Below, piece by piece: positions 54,510 through 64,000 of a stretch of 64,000 bases of DNA. Under the pieces are notes generated by a model. That model was given only the letters and a program-made list of their open reading frames with translations, did not search any database and was not told where the DNA came from. Both the position numbers and the translations under genes were made by a program. The stretch is from positions 7,010,823 to 7,074,822 of the forward strand of contig NZ_AP017422.1 of NCBI RefSeq assembly GCF_002355595.1, read 5' to 3'. Position 1 is the stretch's first letter. The number at the start of each line of letters is the position of its first letter. Source of the stretch: Filimonas lacunae. GTDB taxonomy: Bacteria; Bacteroidota; Bacteroidia; Chitinophagales; Chitinophagaceae.

Positions 54510-56378
54510 ATGTTTCCAGATTACGATGTTATAGTAGTAGGTGCAGGTCACGCAGGCTGTGAAGCTGCTGCTGCCGCTGCAAACATGGGTAGTAAGGTTC
54601 TTCTTATTACCATGAATATGCAGACTATTGCTCAAATGAGTTGTAACCCAGCTATGGGTGGTATTGCTAAAGGCCAGATTGTAAGAGAAATAGATGCATT
54701 AGGAGGATATAGTGGCATTGTAACTGACTTAAGTATGATCCAGTTTCGCATGCTGAACAGAAGTAAAGGTCCTGCTATGTGGAGTCCACGTACACAGAAC
54801 GATCGTATGCTGTTTGCTGCTACATGGAGAGAGAAGCTGGAACAGACTTCCAACATAGACTTTTACCAGGATATGGTACGCAATATCATCATCAAAGGAG
54901 ATAAAGCCTGTGGTGTTGTTACAGGACTGGGGCATCATATCAATTCCAAATCAGTAGTAGTTACCAGCGGAACCTTCCTTAATGGTATCATTCACATAGG
55001 TGAAAAGCAGTTTGGTGGTGGCCGCGTAGCAGAGAAAGCCGCTACAGGTATTACAGAACAACTGGTGGAACTCGGATTTGAAAGCGATCGTTTGAAAACA
55101 GGTACTCCTCCCCGTGTGGATGGACGTAGCCTGGACTATTCTAAGATGGAAGAACAAAAAGGTGATGAAGAAATCACTGGCTTCTCATACCTGGATGTTC
55201 CAAAGATCAAGCCTGAACAGCAAATAAGCTGTCATATTACCTATACCAACCAGCAGGTACACGATACATTGAAGACTGGTTTTGATAGAAGTCCTATGTT
55301 CACTGGACGTATTGAAGGTATAGGTCCACGTTACTGCCCTAGCATAGAAGATAAGATCAACCGCTTTGCAGAGAGAGACAGGCACCAGATATTCGTAGAG
55401 CCAGAAGGGTTTAACACCGTGGAGATCTATGTAAATGGTTTCTCAACTTCCCTTCCGGAAGATGTTCAGTACAATGCTATCAGGCAAATTGAAGGGTTTG
55501 AGAACGTAAGGATCTTCCGTCCGGGCTATGCTATCGAGTATGACTTCTTCCCACCTACCCAGTTAACCTATTCACTGGAAACCAAAATGATCAATAACCT
55601 GTTCTTTGCAGGTCAGATCAATGGTACTACCGGGTATGAAGAAGCAGCTTGCCAGGGTTTAATGGCAGGTATGAATGCTCATCTGAAAGCTAAAAACCTT
55701 CCTCCTTTCATACTGAAAAGAAGCGAAGCTTACATAGGAGTATTAATTGACGACCTGATAAGCAAGGGTACAGAAGAACCTTACCGCATGTTTACCAGCC
55801 GGGCAGAATATAGAACCCTGTTACGTCAGGATAACGCAGACCTACGCCTTACTGAAATGAGCCATAAGCTGGGATTAGCTAAGGATGACAGGATGGAAAA
55901 AGTAAGTAATAAAAGGGATGGAGTAGAAAGGATCAAGAAACAACTGGCAGCCTTTACTATTGAACCAGACGAAGCAAATGAATACCTGTCTTCTATTAAT
56001 TCATCACCTTTAACTGAAAAGCAGAAGGCATCTAAACTGGTTCTTCGTCCTGATATCGATCTTCCCTCTTTATTCAAAGCAATCCCCCGTTTAGCACAGG
56101 AGTTTACCAATGAGAATAAAGAAGCTATAGAGCAGGCAGAGATACAAGTGAAGTATGAACGATACATTGAAAAAGAAGAAGAACTGGTAAAAAGGATGGC
56201 ACAAATGGAGAATGCCATTATACCTGATAAGTTTGATTACGATAAAATATCAGCCTTAAGTAATGAAGCCTTACAGAAGTTTAAGAAGATAAGGCCCGCA
56301 ACCTTAGGACAAGCCAGCCGAATAAGTGGTGTTAATCCGAGTGACGTTCAAATACTAATGGTTTATATGGGGAGGTAG
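54510..56378 (+). CDS. mnmG: tRNA uridine-5-carboxymethylaminomethyl(34) synthesis enzyme MnmG (GidA)
   Basis: 622 aa. FAD-binding GAGHAGCEAA near the N-terminus, the GidA signatures CNPAMGGIAKGQIVREIDAL and GTFLNGIIHIG, and FFAGQINGTTGYEEAACQGL. The C-terminal RPATLGQASRISGVNPSDV is the MnmE-binding region. With MnmE it makes cmnm5U/nm5U34 in tRNA. Full-length. It sits directly after the parS-rich gene desert and has its own -7 box and terminator; mnmE is not in the window. Confidence 0.98.
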   Translation: MFPDYDVIVVGAGHAGCEAAAAAANMGSKVLLITMNMQTIAQMSCNPAMGGIAKGQIVREIDALGGYSGIVTDLSMIQFRMLNRSKGPAMWSPRTQNDRMLFAATWREKLEQTSNIDFYQDMVRNIIIKGDKACGVVTGLGHHINSKSVVVTSGTFLNGIIHIGEKQFGGGRVAEKAATGITEQLVELGFESDRLKTGTPPRVDGRSLDYSKMEEQKGDEEITGFSYLDVPKIKPEQQISCHITYTNQQVHDTLKTGFDRSPMFTGRIEGIGPRYCPSIEDKINRFAERDRHQIFVEPEGFNTVEIYVNGFSTSLPEDVQYNAIRQIEGFENVRIFRPGYAIEYDFFPPTQLTYSLETKMINNLFFAGQINGTTGYEEAACQGLMAGMNAHLKAKNLPPFILKRSEAYIGVLIDDLISKGTEEPYRMFTSRAEYRTLLRQDNADLRLTEMSHKLGLAKDDRMEKVSNKRDGVERIKKQLAAFTIEPDEANEYLSSINSSPLTEKQKASKLVLRPDIDLPSLFKAIPRLAQEFTNENKEAIEQAEIQVKYERYIEKEEELVKRMAQMENAIIPDKFDYDKISALSNEALQKFKKIRPATLGQASRISGVNPSDVQILMVYMGR

Positions 56379-56396
56379 GGTTACCTCCCCTTTCCT
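56369..56396 (+). terminator. Terminator of mnmG, overlapping its stop codon
   Basis: GGGGAGGTA (56369-56377) and TACCTCCCC (56382-56390), then TTTCC. The left arm encodes the last codons and part of the stop. Confidence 0.8.
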
Positions 56397-56551
56397 TTTT
56401 ATCCCCTTTCCCATCCTCTGTTCATTTTGTTCACAACTGGCAGATACTTCATGCCCCTATTATATTTGGCACTTGCGTTTTAAATGGCTAACCCCTTTGA
56501 AAACTCAATCATAAATCCACTATCCGATTTTAAAGTGTTTAATCTAAGATC

Positions 56552-57757
56552 ATGATACAACTCAACACTCAAATCGGTTTTCTAAAAAAGACAGGGATCG
56601 TTCTGTTCTTTGCATTAGCTGCCGTGTTAACAACCAAAGCGCAGGTTAAAATTGGTAACAATCCAACCACAATTAACCGATCCGCCATCCTGGAACTGGA
56701 AAGTACGAGACAAGGTTTCCTGTTACCCAGACTTAGTGATACTACCGGTATTAATGCGTTAACACCACCAGATGGTATGATGATATACCTGGATCCTACT
56801 GCCGGGCAAGGCCGTGGATTGTATATCCATAGATCTGGCTACTGGCAGCGTATTACTACAGACTCTACCAGTACAAGAGCATGGAGTATTGACGGTAATA
56901 CCATTGATGCCAATGCAAAGTTTGGTAGTTTAAATGCACAGGATGTAAGGTTAATAGCAAACAGCATTGACAAAATAAGAATCAAAGCAAATGGCGCTAC
57001 TACCTTTTATGACAGTGTACATATCCAGAACAGATTGGATGTACAGGATTCTATCAGCACCCGTTTCATCAGAGCTTTAGATTCTGTTTACTTACAGAAC
57101 GCCCGCATTGGTGATAGTCTTTACCTGAACACCAACTTATTGAAAACATCTTTCAATGATGTATTGGTAATAAACCCAACTACAGGCGCAGTATCCAGAA
57201 GAACATTAGACACCGCTGCATTCAGAGGTTTGGTTATTGGAAATTTTGCCAACACAGATAATGCCCAGGGCTTAGAAAGAAAAACAGGTGCAGCAGCTGG
57301 TCCGGATAGTTTGATATTACACGCTGCCAGCTATAACACACCAGGTGGTATATCAACTGTAGCACAAGGCATAGCAGGTAATAAAGTATTCCGTGATTCA
57401 GTGTTATTAGGTTCCCCTACAGCTACTGCAGTTCCTAATTCTACAGTTCAAATGGGAGGTAGTGTTTCATATGCTATCAGAAATATAAGCGCCGCCACCA
57501 CATTAAGTGTTTCTGACTATACAGTTCTGGTAAATGCAACTGCAGCAGATGTTGTAGTAACTCTTCCAGCGCCTACCGGTTTAAACGGTCGTGTCTATAT
57601 TATTAAAAGAGTTGGTGCAGGAGATATCGACAGAGTAGTAACCATCCGTGGATTATTAGAAGGAGGATCTACCAGCAGCGACTATAATATTTACAACTCC
57701 GGTACTTTCGTTAAACTACAAACAGATGGAAATTCCTGGTATGTAATAGAAAGATAA
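56552..57757 (+). CDS. Secreted fibre-like protein, shared head domain
   Basis: 401 aa with signal peptide (GIVLFFALAAVLTTKAQ). Residues ~30-110 form a head domain shared with the next gene: SAILELESTRQGFLLPRLSD and PPDGMMIYLDP, then GRGLYIHRSGYWQRITTDS. One copy of a fibre motif follows (PGGISTVAQGIAGNKVFRDS), and a C-terminal beta module (VLVNATAADVVVTLPAPTGL) like phage-tail and adhesin stem ends. Extracellular by inference. First of a run of four exported proteins on the plus strand, 67 bp ahead of the repeat protein. Confidence 0.75.
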   Translation: MIQLNTQIGFLKKTGIVLFFALAAVLTTKAQVKIGNNPTTINRSAILELESTRQGFLLPRLSDTTGINALTPPDGMMIYLDPTAGQGRGLYIHRSGYWQRITTDSTSTRAWSIDGNTIDANAKFGSLNAQDVRLIANSIDKIRIKANGATTFYDSVHIQNRLDVQDSISTRFIRALDSVYLQNARIGDSLYLNTNLLKTSFNDVLVINPTTGAVSRRTLDTAAFRGLVIGNFANTDNAQGLERKTGAAAGPDSLILHAASYNTPGGISTVAQGIAGNKVFRDSVLLGSPTATAVPNSTVQMGGSVSYAIRNISAATTLSVSDYTVLVNATAADVVVTLPAPTGLNGRVYIIKRVGAGDIDRVVTIRGLLEGGSTSSDYNIYNSGTFVKLQTDGNSWYVIER

Positions 57758-57824
57758 CTGCCTACACTCACAGTTTTTATCCGTACCCAATTACTTCTAT
57801 ATACAATGTAGCAGTTGTTATTTT

Positions 57825-60608
57825 ATGCCATTACCTATCAGAAACAAAATATTATTATTGGTGATTCTATTGCTGGCATTTGTGAAAAGTGAAGCGCAAG
57901 TAAAAATAGGAACCTCTCCTACTTCACTGGAAAAGTCAGCACTACTTGAATTGAATGGAAACAGGCAAGGGCTTTTATTGCCCAGGCTTTCCGATACATC
58001 CATCATCAATACACTTGCACCGCCTGATGGTATGTTGATATACTATCAGGCCAATAACAGTGGAAGAGGATTGTATTTACGTAAGTCTGGCTTCTGGCAA
58101 AGAATAACAACCGATTCCCTGTTAAATGCCAGTTTAGTTAGTTGGAATCTGGCAGGTAATAACAGCTTAACCGGAACAGAAAAACTAGGCCCCAATAATG
58201 CCGTACCCCTGAACATCGTTACTGCCGGAACAAGCCGGATTGTAATAGACGCTACCGGTAACACCAGTATTATTGGCAACACTACATTGGGCGGCACATT
58301 CACATTAAACCCTGCTGCAACATCCACAGATACAACAGCTTTATTTCTCAATAGCAGTAACACCGTAGTTAAAAGAAATTTAAACAATGTTGCATTTTCA
58401 GGTGCTATACAAAGTATCAACGGATTGACACCAAGCGCACAAACCATAAGCACAAACGCAACAGCAGGAGCGCTGGGTTTCACAAGCACTGGTAGTTCCC
58501 ATGTATTAAGTATACCAGATGCAAGTATATCTACGAGAGGTTTCGTTAATCTAACAGACCAAAGTTTTGCGGGAAACAAAACCTTTTCCAATAACCTTAC
58601 AGTTGCAGGAATAACATCATTGATAGCATCAGCTAATACAACGGATACTAATTTCCTGATGTTAAATGCAGCTAATCAGGTTACAAAAAGAAACTTTAGC
58701 TCTTTTCCAGGTATTCAAAGCTTAAATGGTTTAACCGCAGCCACTCAAACCTTTGCTACAAGTGCAAACCAGGCTACAGCAATAGGATTTTCAAGCACCG
58801 GAACAGTACATACTCTCAATCTCACTGATGCTGATTCTACTATAAGAGGATTTGTTACTACTAGTGCACAGAGATTTGGTGGAGATAAATCGTTCAAAAA
58901 CAACGTTACAGTATCAGGAATTACTACGTTATCTCCCACTGCTGCTACAGATACCAGTTTTCTGATGATCAATGCAGCCAACCAGGTTACCAGAAGAAAC
59001 TTTAGCTCATTCTCATTCCCCGGTATTCAAAGCCTGAATGGATTAACAGCTACAGCACAAACATTCGCTAATTCTACTAACCAGGCTTTACCTATTGGTT
59101 TTACTAGTTCTGGCTCTATACATACTTTGAATATTCCCAATGCAGATTCCACTATTACAGGATTGGTAACAGCTACAGCACAAAGATTTGGTGGAGATAA
59201 ATCGTTCAAAAACAATCTTACTGTTTCAGGAACGACTACACTTTCACCAACCGCTGCTACAGATACCAGCTTTTTAATGATCAATGCCAATAACCAGGTT
59301 ACAAGAAGAAACTTTAGTTCATTCTCATTCCCCGGTATTCAAAACTTAAATGGATTAACAGCTACAACACAGACTTTCACTAACTCTACTAACCAGGCTT
59401 TACCTATCGGTTTTACAAGTTCTGGCTCTACACATACTTTGAATATCCCCAATGCAGATTCTACTATTACAGGATTGGTGACAACTACAGCACAAAGATT
59501 TGGTGGAGATAAGTCTTTCAAGGGAAATCTAACAGTATCAGGAATTACAACCTTATCACCTGTATCTAATACTACAGACACTGGATTCCTGATGATTAAC
59601 GCCAATAATCAGGTTACCAGAAGAAACTTTAGTACATTCTCGTTCCCCGGTATTCAAAACTTAAATGGGTTAACAACCACAACACAAACTTTCGCTAACT
59701 CTACAAATCAGGCTCTGCCAATCGGTTTTACTAGTTCAGGTTCGATACATACCTTGAACATTCCTAATTCGGATTCAACCATTACTGGATTAATGACAGC
59801 TACAACACAAAGATTTGGTGGAGATAAATCTTTTAAAAACAATCTGACAGTTTCAGGAACCACAACACTTGCTGGTGCAAATAGTACCACTGATACTCTT
59901 TTTCTTATGACAAATCTTACAAATAGTCAGGTAGAAAGAAGAAATATCAGTTCATTACCATTTATACAAAATCTCAATGGGCTTACAACAAGTACACAAT
60001 CTTTTGGAGTAACTACGAACGCTGCAGCTATTGCATTTAATAGCGCAGGCTCTACACATAATTTAAATATTCCAGATGCAGATGCTTCCAACAGAGGAGT
60101 TATAAATACTGGCAGCCAAACTTTTGCGGGAGCAAAAATATTTAATAGCACAATTACTGTTAACAACACTGGCTCTACTGGAACCAGCGGACTAGCTATA
60201 CCAAAATTGACTAGCGCTACATCAGAAACAAGTGGCGCAAAATCTATTGGAGTAGATGCATCAGGAAACGTTGTAAGAACGCCAACTTCTCCCACTTATT
60301 ATACAACAGGTGGAACTGCGAATGTGACAAAGGTCTGGATAGGTAGAGCTACTAATACAGCAGGTACTGGAACACTAAATTTTGATATAAGTAGTGCAGG
60401 CTTCACCAACGTTTTAAATATACAAGCAACTGCACAAAGAAATGGAACTAATGCTATTCAACAACCTTTTGCCGTAATCACTACAGCAACCACTACCGCT
60501 GTACAAATCAAAATAACAAGAGGTTATCTGATGCTTCTTTTAGGAAATAGTTTGGTTGCTGAAGATGATGTAAATACAGTGGTACATTTAAGAGTAGAAG
60601 GGAACTAA
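57825..60608 (+). CDS. Large secreted repeat protein, six ~104-residue tail-fibre-like units
   Basis: 927 aa. Signal peptide (ILLLVILLLAFVKSEAQ), the same head domain as the preceding protein (SALLELNGNRQGLLLPRLSD; PPDGMLIYYQANNSGRGLYL), then six tandem units starting IQSINGLT/IQSLNGLT/IQNLNGLT. Each has AIGF or PIGF, then STIxGLVT-AQRFGGDKSFKNN and a closing FLMINANNQVTRRNFSS. The central units are near-identical, showing recent expansion. A globular C-terminal ~120 residues ends the protein. No CTD or lipobox, so its anchoring is unclear; the next gene starts 4 bp after and carries a T9SS CTD. Confidence 0.82.
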   Translation: MPLPIRNKILLLVILLLAFVKSEAQVKIGTSPTSLEKSALLELNGNRQGLLLPRLSDTSIINTLAPPDGMLIYYQANNSGRGLYLRKSGFWQRITTDSLLNASLVSWNLAGNNSLTGTEKLGPNNAVPLNIVTAGTSRIVIDATGNTSIIGNTTLGGTFTLNPAATSTDTTALFLNSSNTVVKRNLNNVAFSGAIQSINGLTPSAQTISTNATAGALGFTSTGSSHVLSIPDASISTRGFVNLTDQSFAGNKTFSNNLTVAGITSLIASANTTDTNFLMLNAANQVTKRNFSSFPGIQSLNGLTAATQTFATSANQATAIGFSSTGTVHTLNLTDADSTIRGFVTTSAQRFGGDKSFKNNVTVSGITTLSPTAATDTSFLMINAANQVTRRNFSSFSFPGIQSLNGLTATAQTFANSTNQALPIGFTSSGSIHTLNIPNADSTITGLVTATAQRFGGDKSFKNNLTVSGTTTLSPTAATDTSFLMINANNQVTRRNFSSFSFPGIQNLNGLTATTQTFTNSTNQALPIGFTSSGSTHTLNIPNADSTITGLVTTTAQRFGGDKSFKGNLTVSGITTLSPVSNTTDTGFLMINANNQVTRRNFSTFSFPGIQNLNGLTTTTQTFANSTNQALPIGFTSSGSIHTLNIPNSDSTITGLMTATTQRFGGDKSFKNNLTVSGTTTLAGANSTTDTLFLMTNLTNSQVERRNISSLPFIQNLNGLTTSTQSFGVTTNAAAIAFNSAGSTHNLNIPDADASNRGVINTGSQTFAGAKIFNSTITVNNTGSTGTSGLAIPKLTSATSETSGAKSIGVDASGNVVRTPTSPTYYTTGGTANVTKVWIGRATNTAGTGTLNFDISSAGFTNVLNIQATAQRNGTNAIQQPFAVITTATTTAVQIKITRGYLMLLLGNSLVAEDDVNTVVHLRVEGN
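58407..60180 (+). repeat. Six in-frame ~312-bp tandem repeats
   Basis: Unit starts near 58407, 58713, 59024, 59338, 59653 and 59967, each about 104 codons; copies 3-5 are the most alike at DNA level. They encode the fibre units of the 927-aa protein. Such arrays change copy number by slippage or recombination. Confidence 0.85.
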
Positions 60609-60612
60609 TAAA

Positions 60613-62214
60613 ATGAATAAAGTAATTATCATATTGCTAATTACTTTACAAGGTTTGTGTGTACAAGCACAAACCTCAGATATATACATCCCTGCCAACA
60701 GCACCGTAGGCTTTTTCACCACTGACACCACCGCCATTTTTGGAAACATCAAAATTGACGGAACCATTATTCTCCCAACCAGAAGCTTTGTGTATTTCAT
60801 GGGGGAAACCTGGAGAAATGCTACAGCCAACAATATCATCGACGAATCCTTAAATGGAGCCAGTGCTATTGGAGGTACTGTTCGGTTTACACAAATAAGC
60901 AGGCCTGGAACAATTCCCATACAACAGAAAATATTCGGGTCTTATACAGCAGCTAGCCAAACCGGAACCTATTTCCCAAACTTCCAACTGGATAATGCAT
61001 CCGGTTTAATGGTAAACGATAGCAGTGACATAGCCATCCGCAATAATCTGCATTTTATTAATGGAAAGATTATTATCAGCCGTGCTAACGTAGTAATCGG
61101 TTCTCCCTCCCGCAGGGGAAGTATTACCGGCTTCAACGAAAACAATTACATAGTAACAGGTGGTAGTTTGTTTGGTGGATTTTTATACAGGCTGAGAATA
61201 TTACCCGATGAATCGGACAGTACTGTTTTCCCCATCGGTACTTCTGCCAACTCCTATACTCCTTTTTCTATGATCAACCATGGAGAAGCGGATGATTTTA
61301 GAGCAAGGGTGTTCAGCAGAGTCTTAGAGCATGGATTATTCGGAATTAACATCAGTGACCAGAGTACCAACAAAACATGGATAGTTGCCAACACCAAACC
61401 CATTTTTAACGCAAGCATCCGTTTTCAACATATTATCGAGGATGAGGGTACCGCTTTCAGTGCAGGAAGAAAATACAGTTATGTGAGTCACCTTAATTCT
61501 GCCGGTTGGGATACTACGGGTGTGTTCTCTACACCTAAGTCACCAGGTACTATTACCACCGGGCAAAAACTCAATAACTCAGCTACGCTTACCCGAACAT
61601 TCCGTTTGTCGCAGCCAGAGAGTTTTTTGTTTGCCGAGTTCGTTAGATCCTATGGTGTGGATAACCCTGTGAATACCTTCAATTTTACAGCGAAACGTAT
61701 CAGTCCTATCCTGGCGCTCCTGAACATTACTGTGAATAACGACAATAATGTGATGTACTACGAAATTCAGAAACGCAGGCTAAATGTTACCAACTGGGAA
61801 GCCGTGGATACCCTGATGCCTGCTAACATAAATGGCAACCATACCTATTCCTGGTATGACAATGATGTGTATTATACCGACATTATTCAATATCGCATCC
61901 GCATTATTGCACCGGATGGTACTTACACCTATTCTGTTATCCGCAATATCGATGGCATTGCACCTGACTTCTTTGTGCAGGTATTCCCCAACCCTGGTTA
62001 CGACCAGTTCTATTTACGTTTAGTAAACGCACCGGATGTGGAAAACATGGTAGTTTATGACAACTATGGCCAGTTCCTGTTCTCCAAAGTAATCACCAAT
62101 TCCTTAACGCCATTTAACCTGGGCACTTATCCACAGGGTAACTACTACGTTGTGCTATATGGAAAAGGCAAAAGAAAGATCATGACCGAAAAAGTGATCA
62201 AATTGAACAGATAG
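60613..62214 (+). CDS. T9SS-secreted surface protein with C-terminal sorting domain
   Basis: 533 aa. Signal peptide (KVIIILLITLQGLCVQAQ), a beta-rich body, and a C-terminal T9SS type A sorting domain: VQVFPNPGYDQFYLRLVNAP, MVVYDNYGQFLFSKV, NLGTYPQGNYYVVLYGKGK. Type IX secretion exports it across the outer membrane and the CTD is cut or anchored. It starts 4 bp after the repeat protein, so the two are co-translated in one operon; the pair likely forms a surface assembly. Confidence 0.9.
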   Translation: MNKVIIILLITLQGLCVQAQTSDIYIPANSTVGFFTTDTTAIFGNIKIDGTIILPTRSFVYFMGETWRNATANNIIDESLNGASAIGGTVRFTQISRPGTIPIQQKIFGSYTAASQTGTYFPNFQLDNASGLMVNDSSDIAIRNNLHFINGKIIISRANVVIGSPSRRGSITGFNENNYIVTGGSLFGGFLYRLRILPDESDSTVFPIGTSANSYTPFSMINHGEADDFRARVFSRVLEHGLFGINISDQSTNKTWIVANTKPIFNASIRFQHIIEDEGTAFSAGRKYSYVSHLNSAGWDTTGVFSTPKSPGTITTGQKLNNSATLTRTFRLSQPESFLFAEFVRSYGVDNPVNTFNFTAKRISPILALLNITVNNDNNVMYYEIQKRRLNVTNWEAVDTLMPANINGNHTYSWYDNDVYYTDIIQYRIRIIAPDGTYTYSVIRNIDGIAPDFFVQVFPNPGYDQFYLRLVNAPDVENMVVYDNYGQFLFSKVITNSLTPFNLGTYPQGNYYVVLYGKGKRKIMTEKVIKLNR

Positions 62215-62296
62215 CACAAAATAGCGTTAAAAACCCTGTAGGCTTTCTGATCATAGCAAGCTTAATAGTATTATTACAGTTTACAAGCATAGCGCA

Positions 62297-63133
62297 TTGA
62301 GACCAAATCATTACTTCAAGCTGGCAGTTATTCACATACTGTTTACCCTCCCTTTATTTGCAGGTGCGCAACAGAAATGGGACATTCAGGGTACAGTGTT
62401 CGATTTCTTCAACAAGCAACGTGTAGAAGCAGTAAGCGTGTTTTCTAAATCGGGCAGTGTTGCCATTACCGATAGCCTGGGACGTTATTCTATCCCTGTA
62501 CGGTCAGGTGACTCTATCTGGTTCTCTTATCTGAACAAGAACACGATGAAGTTTTCTGTGGATACCATTGTGAATATCTCGTCATTTGACATTGGTTTGC
62601 ACATCGATGCCCGCTACTTACCGGAAGTAAGGGTGAGAAACAAGAACTACAAAGAGGATTCTGTGCAAAACCGGAAGGACTATGCTAAAATCTTCAACTT
62701 TAAAAAGCCGGGTATTGCCCTCAGCTCCAACCCTCCTTCTACTTATACACCGGGTAGCCTTACTGTGGGACTGGATCTGGACGAGTTTATTAACATGTTC
62801 CGTTTCAGAAGGAACAAAAGAATAGAAGCTTTACAGAAGAGATTACTCGAAGAAGAACAGGATAAGTACATTACCCACCGCTTTACGAAGCGTTTTGTAA
62901 GACAACTCACCGGGCTGGACAGTACCAACCTCGATGAGTTTATCAACTATTTCAAACCTGATTACGATATTCTGCTTACCATGAACGACATGGAGCTGGG
63001 CTATTACATCCAGCTATGCTATCAGCAATACGTGGAACTGAAAAAACAGGGCTTACCCTTGTACAACAGGAGACTGATGAACAAATTCCGTAAGCCGGAC
63101 GGTAAGGAGCTGGATATTATCCTACCCTATTAA
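62297..63133 (+). CDS. Exported protein with carboxypeptidase-regulatory-like domain
   Basis: 278 aa from TTG at 62297, signal peptide ([16 protein letters not shown]). Residues ~25-105 are a CarboxypepD_reg-like beta sandwich ([40 protein letters not shown]). The helical C-terminal half ([37 protein letters not shown]) is a conserved Bacteroidota tail of unknown role. Last of the plus-strand exported set; its 3' end overlaps the nadA stop by 12 bp. Confidence 0.82.
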   Translation: MRPNHYFKLAVIHILFTLPLFAGAQQKWDIQGTVFDFFNKQRVEAVSVFSKSGSVAITDSLGRYSIPVRSGDSIWFSYLNKNTMKFSVDTIVNISSFDIGLHIDARYLPEVRVRNKNYKEDSVQNRKDYAKIFNFKKPGIALSSNPPSTYTPGSLTVGLDLDEFINMFRFRRNKRIEALQKRLLEEEQDKYITHRFTKRFVRQLTGLDSTNLDEFINYFKPDYDILLTMNDMELGYYIQLCYQQYVELKKQGLPLYNRRLMNKFRKPDGKELDIILPY

Positions 63134-64000
63134 GCCAGCTGCCCTGCTGATGTCCAGCATCCTTTCGATCGGGCGAAGGGATGCCAGTCGTAATTTTTCG
63201 TCCATGTGAATTTCCGGCGTTTCGTATTCCATGCACAGGTATAACTTTTCCAGCGTGTTCAATTTCATGTGTGGACAATCGTTGCATGCACATGAATTAT
63301 TCGGTGGTGCAGGAATCAACGTTTTTGTGGGTGCATCCTGTTGCATCTGGTGCAAAATTCCCGTTTCGGTGGCCACGATGTATTCCTGTGCATCATCCTT
63401 CACCACAAACTTCAATAACTGGGTGGTACTGCCTATAAAATCCGAAATTCTCAGAATTGCTTCTTCACACTCCGGGTGAGCCACCAGCTTTGCCTTCGGA
63501 TTGCGCATTTTAAGCTTCATTATCTTCTCCAAACTGAAAATCTCATGAACCATACACGCGCCGTTCCAAAGGACCATATTGCGCCCCGTTTTCCTGTTTA
63601 GGTATCCGCCCAGATTTTTGTCCGGTGCAAAAATGATCGGCTGATCTTCCGGAATGCTCTCAATTATCTTTTCTGCGTTGCCACTTGTGCAGATGATATC
63701 GCTTAAAGCCTTGATTTCAGCACTGCAATTGATGTAAGAAACCACCAGGTGATCGGGATACTTCTCTTTGAACCGTCTGAACAACTCTGCAGGGGCACTG
63801 TCGGCCAGTGAACAACCTGCTTTAAGATCTGGCAGCAACACCTTTTTATTCGGATTTAAAATTTTCGCTGTTTCCGCCATAAAATGCACACCGGCGAAAA
63901 CAATGATGTCCGCATCTGTTTTGGCAGCCTGTTGTGCTAACCCTAAACTATCCCCAATGTAATCCGCCACATCCTGGATATCCGGCTCCTGATAATAGTG
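63122..64000 (-). CDS. nadA: Quinolinate synthase NadA, 5' end outside window
   Basis: The frame is open to the window edge: reading inward it begins [20 protein letters not shown], so the GTG at 63970 is internal. Fe-S and substrate motifs: [62 protein letters not shown] and the terminal [16 protein letters not shown]. It condenses iminoaspartate with DHAP to quinolinate using a [4Fe-4S] cluster. About 293 residues are in the window; the N-terminal part is missing. Confidence 0.97.
   Translation of the reverse strand, partial: HYYQEPDIQDVADYIGDSLGLAQQAAKTDADIIVFAGVHFMAETAKILNPNKKVLLPDLKAGCSLADSAPAELFRRFKEKYPDHLVVSYINCSAEIKALSDIICTSGNAEKIIESIPEDQPIIFAPDKNLGGYLNRKTGRNMVLWNGACMVHEIFSLEKIMKLKMRNPKAKLVAHPECEEAILRISDFIGSTTQLLKFVVKDDAQEYIVATETGILHQMQQDAPTKTLIPAPPNNSCACNDCPHMKLNTLEKLYLCMEYETPEIHMDEKLRLASLRPIERMLDISRAAGLIG

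Noticed and set aside
58046-60295. Several minus-strand open frames of 60-180 codons with similar sequences
   Set aside because: All lie antisense to the 927-aa repeat gene and repeat with it; they are shadows of the tandem repeat.

Overview
The window looks like a chromosomal segment of a Bacteroidota bacterium, most likely Chitinophagaceae. Supporting evidence: SusC/SusD-type outer-membrane pairs with STN domains, an ECF sigma/FecR signalling pair, type IX secretion (T9SS) C-terminal domains, TAnnTTTG-type -7 promoter boxes, 7TM-DISM and LytS-type kinases, and lineage-typical RecQ, KdsD and DUF3175 proteins. Species assignment is inference.

Layout. 1-12.3 kb holds nutrient-uptake loci: the 3' part of a TonB-dependent receptor with a lipoprotein, then a minus-strand set of ECF sigma, FecR, SusC-like receptor, SusD-like lipoprotein and a TlpA-like thioredoxin. 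12.7-14.5 kb is a SUKH/TPR protein. 14.5-22.7 kb is an accessory, decaying stretch. It has a broken P-loop ATPase with a broken neighbour, a frameshifted secreted-protein gene whose 3' end seeds a 105-bp tandem repeat, small orphan genes, a relic copy of the start of the adjacent epimerase gene, and a cluster of degenerate tRNA-like sequences. 22.7-33.4 kb has an exonuclease, a four-gene ABC exporter/LytS-LytTR module, a glycosyltransferase, an RRM protein and many small exported proteins. 33.7-37.5 kb is a 5-oxoprolinase operon (pxpBCA plus an NRAMP-related carrier) behind a structured leader with a terminator. 37.5-50.4 kb is mostly housekeeping: sensor kinase, nucleoid-associated protein, DUF72, mannose-1-P guanylyltransferase, KdsD, RecQ, ExbD, chromate transporter, NadD, FeoA-like and YbeY.

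50.4-54.5 kb is a roughly 4-kb gene desert whose distal 1.8 kb carries nine parS-type palindromes (GTTYCACGTGRAAC), some on a ~134-bp tandem repeat that also contains two eroded parS relics. It ends at mnmG, a gene often found near bacterial origins, so I read it as the chromosomal centromere and probably origin-proximal DNA. This is the most striking structure in the window.

56.5-63.1 kb encodes a plus-strand run of exported proteins. Two share a head domain, one carries six ~104-residue tail-fibre-like repeats, and one ends in a T9SS sorting domain; together they look like a surface fibre/adhesin set. The window closes inside nadA on the minus strand.

The stretches I cannot explain from known families are the pxp leader RNA, the parS tandem array, the orphan T9SS CTD-like protein, the KGY-IGN repeat peptide and the tRNA-like relic cluster.
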